DNA of 64,000 bases from Polysphondylium violaceum (lineage: Eukaryota; Evosea; Eumycetozoa; Dictyosteliales; Dictyosteliaceae): contig AJWJ01000067.1 of assembly GCA_000277445.1 (NCBI GenBank), forward strand, positions 1-64,000, read 5' to 3'. The notes beneath the pieces are model-generated. The model was not told the origin of the DNA and did not search any database. It worked only from the letters and a program-made list of their open reading frames with translations. Below are positions 58,947 to 64,000 of the stretch, in pieces; the first letter of the stretch is position 1, and each line of letters begins with the position of its first letter. A program made the translations under genes and the position numbers.

Positions 58947-59590
58947 TATGAATATCACTTGCTATAATCGGACTAAAGGGGTGCTTAAAACATACAGATA
59001 AAATTGTGATCGACAATGATCTTCTTTTTTTTTTATTTTTATTTTTTTTATTTTTTTTTTCATTTCATGCAATTTTGACAATGGGTGTGTGGGGAAAAAA
59101 ACGTTACAATCATTTAAAATTTTTTTCACACAATATAAAAAGTTTTATGAGAGAAAAAAATTTGTATGAACAAACACACTGCCCGCAGTCTTGAAAGTTT
59201 TTATGCGAGCCAAAAAATTTCTATGAGAAAAATGCCCAGTCGTGTAAAAATTTCTCCTCCTCTCTCCCCAGGTTTTGATTATTTTTTTTTTAAAAAAAAA
59301 GTATCTTTTTTCTTTCATTTTTTTTTTTTAGTTTAGTGAGGTCTTTTTTGATTAATCAAACAGAGATAATTTATCGTGTTATTAGTGTGTGCGCGTAATA
59401 ATATATAATATATTGTTAGGAATCGGGTGTGTTGAACTATTAGTTTACTACAGCTACAACTAAAACTACAACTATAAACCAAAAAGATTATTTTAAATTT
59501 GTACAGTAGATTTAATTTCATCAACTCTTTTTTATTTTTATTTTCCTCCGATATATTCTCCTATATACACATACATAGAACCATTCAAAC
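58947..59590. other. Divergent promoter region, Aquarius / V-ATPase D
   Basis: 644 bp of AT-rich sequence with T and A runs (59023-59080, 59281-59330). Contains both promoters. No gene or RNA seen. Confidence 0.5.
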
Positions 59591-60599
59591 ATGTCTGGTA
59601 AAAATAGATTAAATATTTTCCCAACTAGAATGTAAGTTGTCTACCTCGATTAGTGTAAATAGCAGTGTGATGTGACCATAGTCTACGAGTAGTCATATAT
59701 CTATATTACACACCTATATATCCTATCAATTAAAAACTTTAGGGATAATATAAACAAGTAGAGATATTAATAATCGAAATAATTTAGGGCCCTCACTCTT
59801 ATGAAAATCAAATTCAAGGGTGCTGCTACTGGTCATTCACTTTTAAAAAAGAAATCTGATGCTCTTACTATGCGTTTCAGAAAGATTCTAGCACACATTG
59901 TTGAAAACAAACAATTAATGGGTACAACTATGAGAGATGCTTCTTTTTCTCTTGCTGCCGCTAAATATGCTGCTGGTGATTTCTCGTATGTATACAACAA
60001 CAACAACATTACATTAGTTTAACAACAATAGATATAATATTAATACAATAATATCGTATAGTAATTCAGTCATTGAAAATGTAACAACAGCCAATATTTC
60101 AGTAAGAATGACCACTGAAAATGTAGCAGGTGTTCATTTACCAACATTTGAAAAACTTTCAGAAGGAACAATTAGCACCACACAAGAACTTACAGGTCTT
60201 TCAAAGGGTGGTCAACAAATCAACAAATCTCGTGAATCCCACATCAAGGCCGTCGAAGCTTTGATCGCTTTGGCATCATTACAAACTGCTTTTATTACAT
60301 TGGATGAAGTTATCAAGATTACAAACAGACGTGTCAATGCCATTGAATATGTCGTCAAGCCACGTCTTGAAAACACCATCAACTACATTATCACCGAGTT
60401 GGATGAATCTGAAAGAGAAGAGTTTTATAGATTAAAGAAAGTTCAAGGAAAGAAAAAGAAGGATATGAAAGCCAAAGAGAATCAAAAAGCCCTGGATTTG
60501 GAACAAGCCTCTATGACCACCCCAACCCAACTCCATCCAGTTAAAGTAAAGAGTATGATTGAAGATGAAGATGAAGAAAAAGAATTATTATATGAATAA
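59591..60599 (+). CDS. atp6v1d: V-type proton ATPase subunit D
   Basis: Three exons, 59591-59631, 59788-59985 and 60062-60599, with introns of 156 and 76 bp, give 258 residues. Subunit D is the central rotor shaft of the V1 sector that links ATP hydrolysis to proton pumping in contractile vacuoles, endosomes and lysosomes. The start [20 protein letters not shown] is spliced in phase 2; [40 protein letters not shown] and [20 protein letters not shown] are conserved. The C-terminus ([14 protein letters not shown]) is acidic. Exon 1 is only 41 bp and encodes the start of the protein. Confidence 0.95.
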
Positions 60600-61347
60600 A
60601 CAATTTAATTAAAATCAATTCAAATATATATATATTTTAAAATATATATATAGATATAAATAAAAAAAAAAAAAAAAGAAATTACTATTATAAAATTATT
60701 AGATCAATTTACAACCGGATCGGAGAAAATTATCAAATATACACTAATGAATATCTGAAACTTTATTTACTAATCTACAATGAGAGTAATAGATGTGGTC
60801 GTACACTCGAAATAATCTTAAAGATATTCTATACACTCGATTGCAAATTCTCAGGGATTGTACTTGGACACGTGAAAGAAAAAGGAAAAATATTTTCATC
60901 ATCAAGAATACCTGTACCATGTCATCAAATAATCTTCGTATTCAGGTACTGATACTTTGATTGATTTTTTTAACAGATTCCCCATCTGCACACAAGTCTT
61001 CATATTTAGGTCCGCTGACATAACTTGGTGATTTTACCAAGATAAATTAAAAATACATCATGACCTTCTTGTAGATCCTGTTATCGTAAAACATGCTCAT
61101 ACTACAAATCAAAGTTCCTCAAAGTTTGATGTCTCTCATTATCACACGATCAATATAACAGAGTTATCATGCTTGTAAGAAAATAAGGATACCATCAGTA
61201 AAACTTTAAAAGATTCTTTTTATAGAGATTAAATCTTAATCACCTCCTTTTTTAATTTACAATTTAAAAAAAAATTAAGGTTTTTAAAATTAAAATGAAA
61301 AAGTGTTCGCACAATTTTGGAATTCTCACAAAGATCACAACAACAAT
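60600..61347. other. Intergenic region with degenerate sequence
   Basis: 748 bp. A palindromic AT block at 60627-60660 follows the V-ATPase stop and may act in 3' end formation. Mixed-composition sequence at 60700-61200 has no long frame. The ATG at 61295 opens only a short frame and is not the start of the next gene. Confidence 0.4.
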
Positions 61348-63753
61348 ATGAATGAACTCTTTCAAAAGATATATAAAAATGTATTTTTAAAAAACAAAAT
61401 ATTTGGATATCTCGGTTCCCAAAGAAAAGGATATTATCTATACAGTAACAGTGTAATCTATCACCAGTATGATGATCTTCAATTACATGATATTATAAAT
61501 ACTCGTAACAAAGTCATTTTATTGGAAAAGTTAAATAGATATAAATCATTATTTAATAATAGTAATAGTAACAACAGTAATAGTGATAATAATCGAGAAC
61601 GATCTTTTACATATTACCAGGATTGGTTAGATTACAATAGCAACAGTAACAAGAAAAAGATAGATATAGAAGGATTAAAAGGAATATTTAAAGATGACAA
61701 CGAAATTGACTCGTTTTTAAATGATTTATATCAATTGTTTTTGAATGAAAATAGAAATTCATTGGAATACTTTCCTGATCTGGTGTTTCGAACCTTTGGT
61801 TACACAAACAAGAGAAGAAAGATTATGGGTTTCAACAAAACATTTAGTACCCATTCTAAAAGTGGTACATTAAATACAGACCTAACTAGATTGTTTGATA
61901 CTCGTTATGGTGCTTTGAAAAACATACAGTTTCGTTGTTATTCTCTATTCATCGATGATCCTTTCTTTTTAGAGAACAAAGATAGATTTAGATCTTTGGA
62001 TTTCTGGAATGACAATGATTTTGTCTATGGTTTATTAAAAGATTATTGTACATGTTGTAATAGTATTAATAGTAATGGTAATAATAATAATAATAATAAA
62101 CTAGAGCTATTTAAATGGATTTTATCAGTATCATCATTTTTCAATTATGATTTATATGTTCAAAAGTATGGTAGTAAGGGTGTATCGTTTACTATGATGT
62201 TTGGATACAAGGTGGTGGTCTATAAGGATGTTGAAGAAATGGAACAAGTGCCTTTTATTAAATCTGGTTTCTTTTTACTAGAGGTGTTTCAGTATTTGTC
62301 TAGTTTTTATCCCAACCTATTTAATGAATCTGTTATATTGGAGCTTGTGATGCATCAGATGATAAAGATTGAAGATTATCAGATTGCCAAAGCATTTGTA
62401 GAGTATTGGCCAAAGCAGGGTGGAAAGTTTGAACACTATCCATTGGAATCCATTTTCGTAATATCTACCCATTCGTCCGATATGAGGTTGTTTGAGTTGC
62501 TCAGAACCCATTTCCCGCAGTATCAGGTAAGGAATATATTGTCGACGAGAGCAAATATCGAGCATTTCCTCCTACACAATCCCGGTATCTTTGAATACTA
62601 TGACTTGTTTTCAACCACGCTACCCAGTGATGTAGATCCCTTTGAAATATATAAAATGATTAAGCCTGCCAACACAATGTCCAACAACATCATCCTAGAG
62701 GCTGTTAAGCGCGGCCGAATAGATTTTCTCGAGCATTGTATAGATAGAATCGTAACAAGCCTTCCTCTTACTGGCGGCAAAAAGACATTTATGATGTGTG
62801 CCTACTCGTATGGCCATTGGAATATCCTTGATTATCTATATAAGCTATGGTATAGCGGTGCTAACAACGGTGGCAATACCCTAGAGTCTGATGAAATGTA
62901 TAAAAGTCTATTATATCAGTCCATGTCTAAATACGATTTGCACAACTCCATTGTATTTTACAACTCAATCAAAGATGTCAATTATCAGAGACAAACTACG
63001 AGTGCGTTGATAGTGGACGTCTATATGTTGCTGTCATCCACCACAAGTAGAAAAGAGAAAGACATTGTCATTGAAATGGTCAAGTTCCTCAAAGATGCAT
63101 GCAAGCAGCACAATATCCATCAATTGGACAGCACGAACAAACCAATGGTTCTTCAAGACATCGAATACATTCGACAACAGCAGTTTATAGTGTTTCGAAA
63201 CACACCTTCTATACTCGACCTCTTCAGAGAGAGCATGGTGTTGGGAGAACTCAACGAAACCAAGTTGGCCCTGTCTCTGATGACCAACGACCAGCACCAG
63301 CGCCTCACCGGATCCATCACATCGCTGATCATTGCCTACTTGAATCAACACAGGAAACCCAAACTCAAGGTGATTTTATATCTCTTTGACAGATTCCAGT
63401 CCACACTCGCCCCCCACACATTTGATCTGTTGGCCAAGATATGCTACATCGCCATGGAATTCAAAAACCATCATCTCATCGATATCCTGCTCCATCAAAC
63501 GAAAATCCGACTCTTTAAGCCCGTGTCCCCACAGCACGACCATGAGATGTTGTGTCACAACCACCACTATCTCTCTGTAGCACCCTTTAAATGCGATCAT
63601 TTTAAAAACCTTGTAAAACGACTCCACATCAACACCAATAAGGATGCTTATCAAAACAAAAACACGATAGTACCCGATAAAGACGTAATCTTAGATTTCA
63701 ATATCACACACCAACATAATTCATTCAATAAACGTCAAAATTATTATATTTGA
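61348..63753 (+). CDS. Dictyostelid repeat-family protein (paralog of 26947-29172)
   Basis: Single exon, 801 residues from the first in-frame ATG at 61348 (MNELFQKIYKNVFLKNKIFG). The in-frame GTG at 61303 is not a likely start. The layout matches the paralog: family leader, an N-terminal block FYTYYQDWLDY-like against TYYHHWLDN in the other copy, helical ankyrin-like units, and the shared C-terminal block IDILLHQTKIRLFKPVSP. Asn runs interrupt the first half. The GC content rises strongly after about 62450, with codons such as CTC, GCC and CAC. Function unknown. Confidence 0.8.
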   Translation: MNELFQKIYKNVFLKNKIFGYLGSQRKGYYLYSNSVIYHQYDDLQLHDIINTRNKVILLEKLNRYKSLFNNSNSNNSNSDNNRERSFTYYQDWLDYNSNSNKKKIDIEGLKGIFKDDNEIDSFLNDLYQLFLNENRNSLEYFPDLVFRTFGYTNKRRKIMGFNKTFSTHSKSGTLNTDLTRLFDTRYGALKNIQFRCYSLFIDDPFFLENKDRFRSLDFWNDNDFVYGLLKDYCTCCNSINSNGNNNNNNKLELFKWILSVSSFFNYDLYVQKYGSKGVSFTMMFGYKVVVYKDVEEMEQVPFIKSGFFLLEVFQYLSSFYPNLFNESVILELVMHQMIKIEDYQIAKAFVEYWPKQGGKFEHYPLESIFVISTHSSDMRLFELLRTHFPQYQVRNILSTRANIEHFLLHNPGIFEYYDLFSTTLPSDVDPFEIYKMIKPANTMSNNIILEAVKRGRIDFLEHCIDRIVTSLPLTGGKKTFMMCAYSYGHWNILDYLYKLWYSGANNGGNTLESDEMYKSLLYQSMSKYDLHNSIVFYNSIKDVNYQRQTTSALIVDVYMLLSSTTSRKEKDIVIEMVKFLKDACKQHNIHQLDSTNKPMVLQDIEYIRQQQFIVFRNTPSILDLFRESMVLGELNETKLALSLMTNDQHQRLTGSITSLIIAYLNQHRKPKLKVILYLFDRFQSTLAPHTFDLLAKICYIAMEFKNHHLIDILLHQTKIRLFKPVSPQHDHEMLCHNHHYLSVAPFKCDHFKNLVKRLHINTNKDAYQNKNTIVPDKDVILDFNITHQHNSFNKRQNYYI

Positions 63754-64000
63754 CAGATTTATAGAAATGTGCCATTATGATAACGTGTGTGAATCGATAT
63801 AGATATACGAAAATATAAATATAAATATTTCAAATCAAATCTTTTTTTCCTTTTTTTTTTTTTTCAATAATTTAAAAATTTGTAAAATGAGCAGATGGGA
63901 TTTTTGTTTGTTCAAAGTGGTTTTTGACATAAAAAGTAATTTTTTTTTTTTTTTTTATTTTTAATATTTTTTGCTTTGTCTAATTTAATTTTGTCCCCTA
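63754..64000. other. 3' flank
   Basis: AT-rich, with long T runs at 63851-63863 and 63940-63957. Nothing else can be supported before the window ends. Confidence 0.5.

Noticed and set aside
60627-60660. AT palindrome as a mobile-element end
   Set aside because: Simple alternating AT repeat with no target duplication or partner; more likely part of the 3' end of the V-ATPase gene.
61295-61347. Start of the repeat-family gene at 61295 or 61303
   Set aside because: The ATG at 61295 is in another frame with an early stop, and 61303 is GTG; the ATG at 61348 gives the family-typical N-terminus.

Overview
The window looks like nuclear DNA of a dictyostelid social amoeba. The evidence is an AT-rich genome, mostly short introns of 60-80 bp with GTAAGT-like donors and TAG acceptors, Asn/Gln/Thr homopolymer runs inside proteins, four small proteins of the dictyostelid hssA/2C/7E type, and three giant secreted-and-anchored TIG/EGF (ComC-like) proteins. 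Coding regions are less AT-rich than in D. discoideum, so another dictyostelid lineage is likely; the species cannot be fixed from sequence alone. I saw no rRNA or tRNA gene, no CRISPR array and no intact mobile element.

Layout. 1.5-8.6 kb, all minus strand: LAMTOR2 (four exons), cytoplasmic aspartyl-tRNA synthetase, and a long Gln-rich protein with an Sgf11/ATXN7L3-like zinc finger whose frame is broken once in a Lys/Glu repeat. 8.8-14.4 kb: four secreted or surface proteins (a beta-helix membrane protein, two small secreted proteins, and a secreted 2H-phosphoesterase-like protein), then an Erv1/ALR sulfhydryl oxidase. 15-24 kb, plus strand: sphingosine kinase, GT10 fucosyltransferase, molybdenum cofactor sulfurase with an N-terminal hydrophobic segment, and an unknown secreted protein. 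24.5-34.8 kb: a tyrosine phosphatase with signal peptide and C-terminal membrane segment, a dictyostelid repeat-family protein, complex I LYR subunit NDUFA6, an aegerolysin-like/coiled-coil/double-SH3 protein, a small coiled-coil protein, a glutaredoxin-like protein and BolA3. 35-54.7 kb: three TIG/EGF membrane proteins on the minus strand and four hss-type genes forming two head-to-head pairs around the third receptor. 54.7-63.8 kb: Aquarius (spliceosomal helicase), V-ATPase subunit D, and a second repeat-family protein.

Most housekeeping genes are recognisable only after joining exons, because many first exons are short (13-70 bp); exon coordinates are given in each entry and every joined frame was checked by length modulo 3. 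The accessory part of most interest is 45.3-54.7 kb, where two divergent hss gene pairs form an imperfect inverted repeat with duplicated promoter modules and signs of gene conversion. Other points of interest are the lumen-facing tyrosine phosphatase, the membrane-anchored MoCo sulfurase, and the lipid-binding-like/SH3 fusion.
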